Source of the DNA: Excoecaria cochinchinensis | Lineage: Eukaryota; Streptophyta; Magnoliopsida; Malpighiales; Euphorbiaceae | Direction of reading: 5' to 3' | Assembly (NCBI GenBank): GCA_947683425.1 | Contig: CANTUQ010000004.1 | Location: 33,619,001-33,683,000 of the forward strand | Length of the DNA: 64,000 nt | Part shown: positions 44,283 to 55,136 of the stretch, in pieces | Layout of the letters: each line of letters starts with the position of its first letter | Position numbering within the stretch: position 1 is the stretch's first letter | The notes under the pieces: model-generated | Databases searched by the model: none | The model's input: only the letters and a program-made list of their open reading frames with translations | Told to the model about the DNA's origin: nothing | Position numbers and translations under genes: made by a program

Positions 44283-46331
44283 CTAACAGGTAAGGCACCT
44301 TGAAACAAACTCTGTTATCTCTCTTTTCATTCCTGGCCACCAATAAAATTGCTTCAGGTCTTGATACATTTTATCCCCACCAGGATGCATAGTGAAGACT
44401 GATGAATGAGCTTCCTGCAACAGCTTCTTTCTTAACTCCCCCACATTAGGTACACATAACCGAGTACCATGCCTCAACACTCCCTCACTGTCTAATAAAT
44501 ATTCAGTACGCTTGCCTTCTTTCACTGCTTGATAAACACGCTGAAGCACATGATCATCTAACTGAGCCTTTGCAATTTCTGATCTCAAACTTGGTTTAAC
44601 TTTCAGTTGAGCAATCAAAGCACCTTCAGAATCAAATATCCATCTACCTCTACTAGCTAGTAATGCAGACAAAGATTTCCTACTAAGAGCATCTGCCACC
44701 ACATTAGCTTTACCCGGATGATAGTCAATGATACAGTCATAATCCTTGAATAGCTCTAACCATCTCCGCTGTCTCAAATTCAACTCCTTCTGAGTTAACA
44801 AATACTTGAGACTCTTGTGATCGGTGAAAATCCTGCATGTCTCCCCATACAAGTAGTGTCGCCAAACCTTAAGTGCAAACACTACCGCTGCTAACTCCAG
44901 ATCGTGAGTCGGATAATTCCGTTCATGAGGCTTCAACTGTCTTGATGCATAAGCTACAACTTTATTAAGCTGTCGATAGTCAATGCACATCCGAAGGGTT
45001 CCATCTTTCTTCTTAACAAACAGCACTGGAGCGCCCCACGGCGACACACTAGGCCGAATGAATCCTTTATCCAACAACTCTTGCAACTGGCTCTTTAATT
45101 CCTTCAATTCCACTGGGGCCATTCTGTAAGGAGCCTTAGAAATCGGAGCTGTCCCCAGAAGAATCTCTACTGACAGTTCAACTTCTCTCTCCGGAGGTAA
45201 TCCCGGTAGTTCTTCCGGAAAAACATCTACAAAATCTCTTACAACCGGAATATCTTGAATCTTGACTTGACCTCTTCGAGAATCTAAAACTACAGCCAAA
45301 AACGCTTCACATCCTTTCCTAACAAATCTTCTGGCTTTCATGGCTGATACCACGTTATGCAAAGAACTACTTCCAATTCCCTTTACCACAACAGGCATTT
45401 GATCCTTATCTTTCAAAACCATTACTTTCCTATGACAGTCCACTACCGCTCGGTGCTTATCTAACCAATCCATCCCCAAAATAATATCAAACTCATGGAA
45501 TGGCAAACAAATCAAATCCACAACAAATTCTGTACCTTGAATCATTAAAGGACACTTCCGACACACCCGATTAACCAAAACACTCTGACCCAACGGACTA
45601 GATACACAAATCTCATATTCCATCTTTTCCTCACTACCCAAACTATCCCAAAGCTTACCAGAACACACATAGGAATGGGTAGAACCCGGGTCAATCAAAA
45701 CATAAACTTCAGAATCAAGCAAGGAGAACTTACCGGCAATCAGTTCGGGAGCATTCTGTTCCTCTCGGGCCTTCATAGCATAAGCCCTACCAGATGATGG
45801 CACAGGGCGATCTACTGATTCTGAGGCTTCTCTATCTCGAGACCGTCCACCATGACCTCTTCCTCTACCCCGATTACGACTTCCTTGGGGTATATTAGAT
45901 CCAGCTCGGCTCCCTTCTTGTTGTCCCGAAAGGTCTCCAAGTCGGTTCGGGCAATTTGCAAGTAAATGGTCCGTAGAACCACATTTAAAACAGCCTCCTG
46001 TTAACCACCGACATTCACCCCAATGTTGTCTATTACAATGAGAACATCGGGGAGGACCATCTCCCCTACCTGAGCCTGATCCCCTGGAAGAACCCTGTCT
46101 CCTCCCTCTAGGGGCCGGACTAGCTGTAGACTCATCAGCAAAATTTCCTTGCGACTCCCTCGGCCTCTTGCCTGAAGAAGAGCCACCTCTTGCAGACTTT
46201 CTTCTTTGAGCCTTTTCTCTCAATATATTCTCAGAACGCTCCGCCCTCAAGGCTGCTTGAACTAACTGATAATACCTCACATTTGGAGCCGACATCATTG
46301 AAATTAGCATCACCTTCAATGACTCATTCAA
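44283..46331 (-). pseudogene. pol: element P gag C-terminus, protease, truncated RT, RNase H, integrase N-terminus
   Basis: 682 codons in one frame. Residues ~96-107 CSHCNRQHWGEC and ~114-127 CFKCGSTDHLLANC are zinc motifs (the second a classic CCHC knuckle). An Arg/Gly linker leads to the protease active site IDPGSTHSY (Asp ~214; Pro replaces the usual Ser/Thr). RT starts at ~PELPGLPPEREVEL and keeps motifs 1-2 (SPWGAPVLFVKKKDGTLRMC, IDYRQLNK) but then jumps directly to VAYASRQLKPHERNYP of RNase H. The F/Y-x-DD catalytic loop and the first RNase H Asp are missing (~255 residues relative to element C). RNase H retains DLELAA, FTDHKSLK and VADALSR. The frame ends in the integrase HHCC zinc finger (H..H..CLTC). 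Confidence 0.95.
44958..44966 (-). other. junction of the RT deletion in element P
   Basis: AATAAAGTT joins codons for ..RQLNK to ..VVAYAS. In element C the two sides read AATAAGGT (near 57612) and GGTAAAGTAGT (near 56848), so a TAAAGT-like microhomology probably mediated the ~770-bp in-frame loss. Confidence 0.8.
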
Positions 46332-46352
46332 GCCTGCTTCAAAATGCTGACA

Positions 46353-46814
46353 TCAAAACTCTTCTGTAAGGACCCTTGGCGGCGCATACTTACTAAGCTT
46401 ATTGAACTCATCCTCATACTCAGCCACAGACATTGTTCTTTGCTTAAGAGTGAGAAACTGTGCCCACTTAGCATCCTTATAAGCTTTGGTCACATACCGG
46501 TCCTGAAATTCACCCTCGAAGAAATCCCAAGTAATCGGTTCAGGAACTTGCGGCTGACTAACCACCAACCTCCACCAATCATAGGCAGAACCTTGTAACA
46601 AAGACAAGGCACACTCCACTTCTTGCTCCGGTGGGCATCTTATCTCCTTAAGTACTCTGGCTGTCTTTTCTAACCACATCTCTGCTTTGTTAGATTCATC
46701 TATACCAGTACCAAAGAAATCCTCTGCACCATGCTTTCTTAGCCTTTCAATAGGTGCACTAGGCGCTGTTACCCTTTCAAGTACTCTTGTCATACTCTGA
46801 AGCATCGCTTCCAT
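46353..46814 (-). pseudogene. gag: element P gag, N-terminal and capsid part
   Basis: 153 codons containing the retrotransposon gag core (AEMWLEKTARVLKEI, ALSLLQGSAYDWWR, WDFFEGEFQDRYV, LKQRTMSVAEYEDEFNKLSKYAP). It stops at a TGA after LTEEF; seven codons later the same frame continues as CQHFEAG and the 46331 segment, so this is a point nonsense mutation (the relatives have Arg there, consistent with CGA to TGA). The true start is probably the ATG at 46936 (MESARGSLEGSAESANP), which is out of frame by one base, pointing to a small deletion near 46817. Gag forms the virus-like particle that packages element RNA. Confidence 0.93.
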
Positions 46815-46936
46815 CGGCCCAAAGGCACCTCAGGATAACCCCTAGGAGGTTGAGCCGGACCAGAAACTGAAGGATCCTGCTCTTGGGGATTCGCACTTTC
46901 CGCTGACCCCTCAAGCGATCCACGAGCAGACTCCAT
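46815..46936 (-). pseudogene. gag: element P gag N-terminus, frameshifted
   Basis: From ATG at 46936 the frame reads MESARGSLEGSAESANPQEQ and reaches PRGYPEVPLG just before 46817, then goes off frame and stops. The distance from this ATG to the downstream frame is 122 bases, one short of a codon multiple. Composition (acidic, Pro/Ser-rich) matches the N-terminus of element A gag. Confidence 0.65.
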
Positions 46937-47025
46937 TACTACAAAACATAAACGCAGTGCGCATCAGGCCAACACAACTCCAACACTAGCTAACATACTG
47001 AAACCCAATAACATCTAAACCTAGG

Positions 47026-47037
47026 GCTCTGATACCA
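47026..47037 (-). other. primer binding site of element P
   Basis: Minus strand TGGTATCAGAGC, five bases from the 5' LTR; complementary to initiator tRNA-Met, the usual primer of Tekay and many other plant gypsy elements. Confidence 0.95.
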
Positions 47038-47437
47038 CCTAATGTCACACCCCAACCTATACCAAGGAGACTTCCAAACAGATTGGAGGGAGAAGGCTCC
47101 CTGGATAGATAGGAGTGTCACATCCCACTAGTACAAACATGCAAACATTACATAAATATAGCGACAAATCAGAGATAATTAAAATCTTTAAAACGGAGAA
47201 GAGTGATACTGAACAAAATACATATACTTCATTAACATACCAAAAGAAAGTCTTTACATATTACAAAAGGACCAAATTTACAAAAGCCCAAAATACACTG
47301 TTCCAAAAGAGCTAGCAAAACCATATATCTATTACAAAAAGAAAAAGGAAAGCCTATACTATAAAGCACCCAAATCTCTAGTTGCGTTGGCCTTCCCGAT
47401 GCGACACGCCCAGAATATGCGTACCAAAACCTTCCAC

Positions 47438-47483
47438 ACCTGCACGGATAAACACCCGTGCTAAGCGAAATCGCTTAGTGGGG
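47438..47483 (-). repeat. twin hairpin of element P, 5' LTR
   Basis: Identical to 41198-41243. Confidence 0.85.
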
Positions 47484-47643
47484 AAAACACAAAATGCATA
47501 ACCGCCACTCACAGTGACGATGACAGAAAACATATGATAACAATACGATTATGGGCATATAATTATAAATAGTTAATTCAAATATTGGCATTCATATTCA
47601 ATAGTTCGTGCATAACACACAATGACACCTGCATAATCATAAT

Positions 47644-47888
47644 GAGTGGATAACGAGTACATGTAGATACTTGAGAGTATCGATATCGTCTTATGAACAT
47701 ATAGATACCCGAAGGTATCGAACCATTATTTTTATTTTGTTTTCAAATTGTTTTTACGTGGAATCTTAAGAAAGATTCAGACAGAGGGATCGCGAGGATC
47801 CAATCGTGGGACCTGATCAGGGTCCAAAGTCGTACATATAGCTGCAGCGGCACAAAGCTCTATTAGGCATGCCTAACTATCCACTTAT
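47644..47888 (-). repeat. hairpin array of element P, 5' LTR
   Basis: Identical to 41404-41648; no substitution in either hairpin block since insertion. Confidence 0.85.
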
Positions 47889-48074
47889 TTGGTTTGCAGG
47901 TTACGATCAAATAAGTTAAATCTACAAATCATACAGAAATCATCGATTATTCAAAACAATGGATACCCTATCAGAACGAAGCATTAATCCAATGTTAATA
48001 TGAATATAAATTCATTAATTCCACACTCAAACTTGGCGTTTAACAAATAAATATTCAATACCAAATAAGGGTGG

Positions 48075-48465
48075 GTCACGGTGGTAACCAATTCCATTGC
48101 CACCGTGACATACCACCACTCAAAACAAAATGTAGGCTTGAGGTAGGTCACGGTGGTGACCAAAACCATTGCCACCGTGACATAGCAGAACCCCAAAACA
48201 GAATGTGAAACAAAGGTAGGTCACGGTGGTGACCAAAACCATTGCCACCGTGACATACCAAAATTCCAAAACAGAATGTAAATCAAAGGTAGGTCACGGT
48301 GGTAACCAATTCCATTGCCACCGTGACATACCAAAATTCCAAAACAGAATGTAAATCAAAGGTAGGGTAACCAATTCCATTGCCACCGTGACATACCAAA
48401 ATTCCTGGGCAGAATGCAACCCGAGCATACCTCACGGTGGTAATCAAATTGGTTGCCACCGTGAC
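48075..48465 (-). repeat. inverted-repeat cassette of element P, 5' LTR
   Basis: Same six units as 41835-42233, but unit 5 reads GGTAGGGTAACC instead of GGTAGG-TCACGGTG-GTAACC, losing one arm; unit 6 has the intact CCACCGTGAC arm that is mutated to CCATCGTGAC in the other LTR. Confidence 0.9.
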
Positions 48466-49351
48466 CCATGCCCTGTTGCGATAATTCCCAGCGAAACATC
48501 CCCAAATTGCAACCATAAACTCAAACTCTATACTTCACATTCAACACAATTCACTTCAAATTAACCATATTCACATCATACAAGTGCAACTCCACTCATC
48601 ATAGTTCATCAATTTCACAAAAATAGCAACCATCAATATTCATTCAAAACACAATTACACAAACGTTCCCAAACCTGGTTTTCCTCGCTCCTAGTCGTGA
48701 GCTCCGCTTCCGCTAGTAATTCCTTTTCCTTTATCCGGTCTAGAAGCCTCCTCTGAACCACAAACCCATAACAATCAAGATCAATTCTAAAACAACCCAT
48801 ATATCTAAATAATTATGAACTAAGACCTAGAGAAGAGAAAGAATAAGAATCTAAAACACCCATAACCCAAACTCACCTATAAGCTTCCAAATCCACAAGC
48901 TAATCAACTCAAATTACTTAATTAAGGAAGTGGGAGCAAGATTATGTAAAGAAAAGGAAGAACAAAGGAGAAGGAAGAAGAAGAAGAAGGGAATGGCGTG
49001 AAGAGGAGAAGAAGAACGGGAAAACAAGGGAAAGAAGAAATTGGCTGCCTTTCCTCTCACCAACCCAATAAATGCTAACCCATCCAATATCCACATGTCA
49101 CTCTCCCAAGGAGACACATGTCCCAAATCATACCCTACTCCCATGCTTTACTTTACATACTAATTTAGCTCTTATTCACACTTTATTTCTATACACCCAC
49201 TTATACTATATCCTAACTCCTCTTCTCAAATTAATATACATAAATTAAATAAATAATCTAATTAAACACATACATGTAACACTTACAAATACACACATAC
49301 AGACACGGACAGGCTCAAACTACTGGGGTGGTTTTGGGGTGTTACAGCAAA

Positions 49352-49500
49352 TATTTGGTACCAAATTTAGCAGCAAAAATTTTTTCGTCTCTAAATTACA
49401 ACAGAATAGTTTTTCTGTTGCTAAATAGCTACAGAATTTTTTTCGTTGCAATTTAGAGATGATAATCATTCCATCACTAATTTAAAAATTTCTTGTAGTG
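49352..49500. repeat. CACTA right terminal and subterminal repeats
   Basis: Contains TTTCGTCTCTAAATT, TTCTGTTGCTAAA, TTCGTTGCAATTTAG and ends TTTCTTGTAGTG, the complement of CACTACAAGAAA. Continues 40624-40802 across the element P insertion. Confidence 0.8.
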
Positions 49501-49744
49501 TCTGACATCAAACTCCCCTAATCGATGTAACCACTCAGTAAGTCTTCCTGAAGTTTTAAAGTTGCAACACTCTAATTTATATCTGGGTTATGTGTTTCAG
49601 TCTAAGGTGACTGTGTATTCCATGCTACTAAACTATTTTTTGAGTCCAGTTATCACAGCCTTTCCTTTTAAGACTCCAATGGGTGCACCTTTAAGACAAC
49701 AACTATCGCACCTTTAAGATGTCAACTAATGAAAGCTTTCCTTT
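49501..49744 (+). pseudogene. possible copia pol relic right of the CACTA element
   Basis: Short frames read LPEVLKLQ and LGYVFQSK..DCVFHATKLFFES, reminiscent of the copia integrase tail (NRMPS.VLKLQTP, FLGY...KGY..Y.P.TKKFF.S.DVTFFE). Frames switch and the connecting ~40 residues are missing. Tentative. Confidence 0.3.
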
Positions 49745-51636
49745 TGCAACACCCTATATCCGATCCGATGAGTGAGCTGGATAAGAATGTCACAACCTAT
49801 TTTAAGATCCCTAATATACAAATAATAGAATTCCTCTTTAAAATCAAGAATTCTCCAAATTTTTCTATTCATTTTACAGAAATTTCCGTAGAACCTCCCC
49901 ATAAATTTTCCTATCCCTTTGTTAAAGATAATTGTTTTCATACTTTTAAAAGTCATATCAACTACCCTCATCCACAATTCAATTCAAATTCCAGCACAAA
50001 GACAAATTCGGTCCTCTATATATCTTTTACTCATAAAATAATTCAACCCTTTTCATAAACATGCCATAAACAAAATTAGTTTTAATATATAACAACTTAA
50101 TCAAATAACTACTTACAACCTAAATACATAACTAATTCTTAAATTAAATTCTCCAAATTTATCTATTAAGTCTACATGTCAAAAATTAAGAAAAGAATCT
50201 AAGATGCACAATTAACGGCTTTTCTAGTACATCAGTCTTCTTAGCCTTGATATGACTTTAGCTTTATACAAATTTACTGAACTAATCTCTTCTATCTTGT
50301 ATCTGCTAATCTTTACCCTATGCATGAAAAATACCACATGCTAAGCTAAAAGCTTAGTGAGAGTGCTCTACTATTTTTTTTCTTTATAAAAATTATTATT
50401 TTTATATCGCTTATCTAAATTTCATATAAACAAGTCATGCATTTAGATTATACCTATAATATAACTTCTAATTTAGCAAAGAAATTAAGGACACATAGGA
50501 AGATTTATTATAAATACTCAACTCAGGACATCCTATTTTGATATTAACTTTCTATGTGCAAAACATAAACTTACTCAAGATTTTGCATTATGAGGACGAA
50601 TTAAGTACTTTTAATCATATTTATACTAAATCCAAGTAATGTTTCTATCAGGATAACATTTCCTAAATATAAGTATTCATCAAGTAGTACTAGCAAGGTA
50701 TAATTCCCAATCTGGTATCTCTAGGGGACTTTCATTTCATTAAAAGCAAGATAACATATATCTCAATGAATAAAATCTTATAAGGATGTAAATAACCATG
50801 CAAAATAACTGATTTAAGATGCAACCGAATCTTAACATTTTGCAAATTTTCAATCCATACATATGATCGATATTTATGCATGCGAACACATTTACAATTT
50901 ATAAATTCTTTAAACTATATAATTAAATATACTTTATTTCTTCTAATTAATTAATTTCAATTATCACTTATAAGTGCGATTTTGCCTTATAATTACCATT
51001 TTATCTTATAATATCCGTTATTCTCATAATTTAACATTTTGCCCTCGGCAGTTCCAAAGGAAACCGTACGGCCAGATCGGATGTACGGGACTAGGACCTC
51101 CAAAGGTCCAAGCCTATGAAATCTTACCTCATTTATATCTTATTGTCTCTATGTTATGGTGTGGGAACCTCCATTGGTCCCATTGAAGCAAGGTGTCATG
51201 ACTCGCTAAACAACGTCCCTATGGCTAACCACATATATCCTATACTTTCGACTACTAAGGGCAAAATACCTATCATGTTATTTCCTCATTTCATGACATT
51301 ATTTCTATACTTTCTCATTATTTCACATTATGTAATGGTACCAAATCCAAGTACCAAACTTGACATTTATCATATATCATACATTCCATAAAAATGTTGG
51401 CATATTCATGCATATAAATTATTTCTCACAATTAAAATATCATTTTATCTCGATCTTGAAAGGCAATTATCAATTAGTAATTACTTTCTAGATTTAATTT
51501 CGATCATACACAATATCTGATTCATTCCACTAAAATAATTGAGCATTCATGATATATTCATTCTCATATCATCCATGTATATTATTAAGCAGAAATACAA
51601 TTGCTTTATCTAATCATTATAGAACATCATAACATG
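49745..51636 (-). mobile_element. reverse LTR H, truncated by insertion of LTR G
   Basis: Starts TGCAACACCC with a second TGTCACAACC 45 bases in, the same double-terminal pattern as the other LTRs. A twin hairpin survives at 50320-50361 and a variant array at 51040-51260 parallels LTR E (CTCGGCAG.., CATGACTCG.., CCCTATGGCTAACC, CTACTAAGGGC). The 5' part (high-coordinate side) is beyond the G/C insertions. Confidence 0.55.
50320..50361 (-). repeat. twin hairpin of LTR H
   Basis: Sense CTCACTAAGC-ttttA-GCTTAGCATG-tggtatttttt-CATGCATAGGG: first stem perfect, second CATG/CATG. Confidence 0.65.
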
Positions 51637-52437
51637 CATACAATGGCCCTTAAATTTCAACTTTCGTGAGCAGTACTTTTGAATAGTACTATCCAGGGTC
51701 AAAAAATATTTTATTTGACTATTGAAAAGTGCAAGTTATAAGGAGTTTGAAGACATAATTTGAGATGAATTGAGGTCAAATAGTCCCTTAAAAGTCAAAA
51801 ATAAAAATAAATCACGGTTCGATTCAAATAGTAAATCGATTTGACTTAATTTTTATTAGGCTTAAAAATGATGCTAGAGACTCCTGAAAAATTATTTAAA
51901 CACATGGACTCATTTTAACTAATATGGGGGACTATCCGGTAATGAAAATTAAATTTTACGGTGACACAGAAAAAATGAGTCATCAGGCTGGTGAGAATTT
52001 ATCGGACTGAAAAACAATGTTAGATTGACCCAAAAATATTCGTGTAGCCTAATAAATATTTTTCGATAATTATTGATATATTTTTATGAGAAATTGTGCA
52101 TGGGATGTGGTAGAAAAAATTGGGCCAAAATATTAATTATTTACCAAATTGGGGCCAAATGGGTTGGACCCCATTGGTTGGACTTGGTTTAACCCAATCA
52201 AGAGGGGTACATGAGCCCTAAAAATCTGGAATTCATGAGAGTTTTTGCATTCTCTCCACCCTTCTATGGCCGTTCCACACACCCCTCATTTTCTCCAAAT
52301 TCTTCCAAATTTTCTTGCTAAAATTCCACCAAAATTTAGTTCCCTAAATAATTCCAATGCCCCAAATTCCCCTCTAGCAACCTTAAGACCTCAAATTAAG
52401 TAAAGGAAGTGAAGGAAAGTGTGAAGGAAAGGTGTAG
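51637..52437 (+). mobile_element. LTR G, 5' part, interrupted by element C
   Basis: Starts TACAATGGCCC (decayed TGTAATGGCCC) and aligns by eye with 4671-5400 and 2484-2990. It ends at TGTAG, the 5-bp target site of element C; the rest should follow C's right end outside the window. Confidence 0.65.
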
Positions 52438-52819
52438 TGTAACACCCCTTACCCATATATAGGGGAACCCATTCGCGAGGAAGTGAGAACCCGTACGAGC
52501 AGGGGTGTCACATAATAAACAGGACGGAGCAAACATACATTCACATAATATAAACATACATATAAACAGTAGAAATTAAAAATTTAAAACCAAAAGATCA
52601 TTCATTCGTAGAATAACATTATTCAATTACATAACTATTCTGATACCAACATAATTACATCATTCAGAGATACATTGCGGAAGCTTATAAAATACTATAT
52701 ATAGGAGAGATCACTATTACAAAAATAATGATGAAACAAAAAGAAACTATGTCCTAACAACAATCCCACTGTGTTGGCTTGACTGACGGCGACTCTCCCA
52801 AAAGCTATACACCTTCCGC

Positions 52820-52866
52820 ACCTGCACGGGTGAAAACACCGGGCTAAGCGATAACGCTTAGTGGGG
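52820..52866 (-). repeat. twin hairpin of element C, left LTR
   Basis: Sense CCCCACTAAGCG-ttat-CGCTTAGC, CCGGTGTTTTCACCCGTGCAGGTGCGG. First stem 7 bp perfect. A second copy lies at 59184-59231. Confidence 0.8.
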
Positions 52867-53122
52867 AAATAAACAATAATATATGGACGATGGTCGTCAA
52901 GGAAAATCACATACATAATGGCATACTGAATATCATAAAATATATTCATAATAAAATTTCAATCATATCCATTCAAAGGTTCAATAAGCATATTCATATA
53001 CCAATAGATTCATATCCTCATATTAGAATCATTCAGATTTAAATACTTATAATCATACTCATACGGATTCACATACTTATAATCATATCAGAATAAATCA
53101 TAACACCTGCTGACTCACAGTA

Positions 53123-53367
53123 GTGGATAACGAGTAAACGCGCAGCGGTACCTTACGGGTACGAATCGACACATAGCGGTACCTTACGGGTACGAATCGA
53201 AAAACAATATCATATTTTCTCTTTTCAAAATATTTATAAAGGGATCTTAAACAAGATTCGAAGAGGTAGACGTTCGCGAGGAACTAAACGGGGACCTGAA
53301 CAGGGCCCAGAACAGTACAGAGGCTGTAGCAAAAGCACTCTTTTAGGCATGCCTAACTATCCACTAG
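53123..53367 (-). repeat. hairpin array of element C, left LTR
   Basis: Between GTGGATAACG and CTATCCACTA: GGTACC-TTACG-GGTAC twice, GGATCTTAAACAAGATTC, GTTC-GCGAG-GAAC, GGGACCTGAACAGGGCCC and TTAGGCATGCCTAA. Stems resemble LTR1 more than P. Confidence 0.85.
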
Positions 53368-53552
53368 ACTGACTCTTGTAGGTCATACATAATCCATTAA
53401 ATCACCTTTATAGAATTCATCTAATTAACCATGTATAAAACACCCAATATACTCATATACCTCATAAGATAGTCCAAGTATAAATCTAATAGCACCACAA
53501 GTTAAGAACTTAAACGTTGGAAATCACAAAAGAAAACACAATTTTGAAACCA

Positions 53553-53945
53553 GGTGTGTCGTGCTTGCGACAGAGGCATAGCTTGCCCCTATCACGATCG
53601 CGGCAGTCCTCACGCTCGCGCAAAGAAAAAACACATCTCACTGTCGTACTCGAGACAGTGTGCTGCCAATAGAGGTTATCGCGCTCGTACGGAGGCGCGC
53701 GCTTGGGCCAGGGGACTGCCCCGAACTGCATGGCAGCTGAGCGTTCTATTGCGCTCGCGATAGAGAGCTCCTGCTGTGCCGGCTCGACAGTCCAATTTGC
53801 TCGACAGTCGAGCGCCCTGTCGCGCTCGCGACAGAGAGCTCTTGCTGCGAGCGTTCGGCAGCCCAGTCGCTCGGCCACGCGAATCTGCTCGGCTTCGCAT
53901 AAGGGCTGAAATCACCGAGCCTTGTTGCGACCTCGCGACAGTGTC
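53553..53945 (-). repeat. CpG inverted-repeat cassette of element C, left LTR
   Basis: At least eight TGTCGCGCTCGCGACA-like palindromes in various states (e.g. CTGTCGCGCTCGCGACAG at 53818, TATTGCGCTCGCGATA at 53749, CTGTCGTACTCGAGACAG at 53640). The same module starts at 63985 in the right LTR. Open frames of up to 122 codons over this block are GC artefacts. Confidence 0.85.
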
Positions 53946-55136
53946 GGGATTTCTAGCTCTAGCTCTTGCGTGAATTTTCTGCAGATTTCCACATTCACAA
54001 AACACCCAAGTTTCCAATCTCAAACGCAATCAACCCAAACATCATCTTACCTTCAAATAAGCCTTCCTCCATCACATATAACATAAAACACAACTTAATT
54101 CAACAATTAATACAATCAAAATCATGCATTAGCAAAAATCCAACTCTTCAAGAACACAAACCCAGAAATTTCAGCCAAAATTCATCAAACATCAAATATT
54201 GTTCAATACTCCAACATTCATGCATTATAACTCAAATCAATTGAATACCCATAACATTAACACTATAATATGCCTCATCAAACATCAATTTTCCAGAAAT
54301 TACATGCAAACGCATAAATCACCATATGAACATCAAACACTCAAATTCCAATAAAGCTCAAACAAAATCCCAAACAAAGTCCCAAACTTGTAACTCCTAT
54401 GCTCCAATTCACTTGGCACCACTCCCACAAGCCTTCTCCTTTCCCTTGGGATCGCGAGGAGGCTCAACTAACAAATATACCCAAAAATTATACAAACACA
54501 ACAAACCCAAATCAAAACTCCAAACAAGCAAATTAAGAAGAGAAGAATAAAGAAGAAGAAAATAAGCAGCAACTTACCAATTAGAGGTGAAGAGATGATC
54601 AATTCCCACCAACAATCTCTTGGATCCAAGCTATGGCACTCTTAAAATGAGAAAAGGAAGAAGAGAAGTAGAGAGAAGAGGAGAAACGGGAAAAGAGGAA
54701 GCAAAATCTGCTTTCCCTTTTCTCTTTCTTCCTCTATTTACTCTTTTCCTAACCCTAGACACATGTCACTTCCTTATTAGTGGGATTTGATCACTCACAC
54801 CCCATCCACATGCGCTACAACACACATAATGCTATCCTCACTAATTCACACCTTACAACCATATACTCATACACACACTAACACAACCCAAAGCACATAC
54901 ACCCTACTAACGTACATGCACCCACACAATATTACAACCCATAAAACATGCATTTTGCCCAAAATACCCTTAACACATGCCAAAACTCTTACACATGCAC
55001 ACATACACATGGCAAACATGGCTCAAACTATTAGGGGAGAATTGGGGTGTTACAACTCTCCACTACTAACAAGAATTTAGTCCTCGAAATTCTCACTTGA
55101 ATTGAACAAATGCGAATACTGAATCCTCATCGTCAC

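Larger units (their letters stand above)
40803..49346 (-). mobile_element. element P: young Del/Tekay chromovirus with a deleted RT core
   Basis: 8544 bp, flanked by perfect GCAAA duplications (40798-40802 and 49347-49351). LTRs 40803-43117 and 47043-49346 start TGTCACACCCC and end GGTGTTACA; by direct line-by-line comparison I count eight substitutions, one 8-bp and one 3-bp indel. It has a tRNA-iMet primer site, gag with zinc knuckle, protease, RT N-terminus, RNase H, integrase and chromodomain, all on the minus strand in gag-PR-RT-RH-IN order. An in-frame deletion removes the RT catalytic core, and one frameshift and two nonsense codons interrupt the polyprotein, so it cannot replicate by itself. 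High LTR identity implies recent mobilisation, presumably by a complete relative. Confidence 0.96.
47043..49346 (-). repeat. element P 5' LTR
   Basis: 2304 bp, collinear with the 3' LTR at an offset of exactly 6240 until the 8-bp deletion near 48366. Differences I see: at 47414, 47612, 48128, 48239, 48274, an arm base of inverted-repeat unit 6, 48489 and 48717, plus a 3-bp loss in the GAAGAAG run. Confidence 0.96.
24309..49500. mobile_element. non-autonomous CACTA transposon carrying nested insertions
   Basis: Left end CACTATAAGAAA (24309-24320); complement of the right end CACTACAAGAAA (ends at 49500): 11 of 12 bases match. Flanking triplets are CCT and TCT (2 of 3). Both ends carry many copies of the subterminal word TTAGCGACGGAA and its complement TTCCGTCGCTAA in mixed orientations, a hallmark of CACTA (En/Spm) elements. 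Removing the retroelements at 24860-27207, 29438-40538 and 40803-49346 leaves about 3.2 kb without recognisable transposase, so it is non-autonomous. The three inner insertions all show their own 5-bp duplications, which supports the nesting order. Confidence 0.8.
52438..55054 (-). repeat. element C left (3') LTR
   Basis: 2617 bp, TGTAACACCCCTT to TTGGGGTGTTACA. Landmarks: second GGTGTCACA at 52505, twin hairpin 52820-52866, array 53123-53367, CpG cassette 53553-53945, AAGTTTGGGA complement 54379-54391, TTGGTAAGTT donor-like complement near 54578. Confidence 0.9.

Noticed and set aside
53510..54029. Several overlapping frames of 65-122 codons in LTR C
   Set aside because: All cover the CpG inverted-repeat cassette; overlapping frames on both strands indicate base-composition artefacts.
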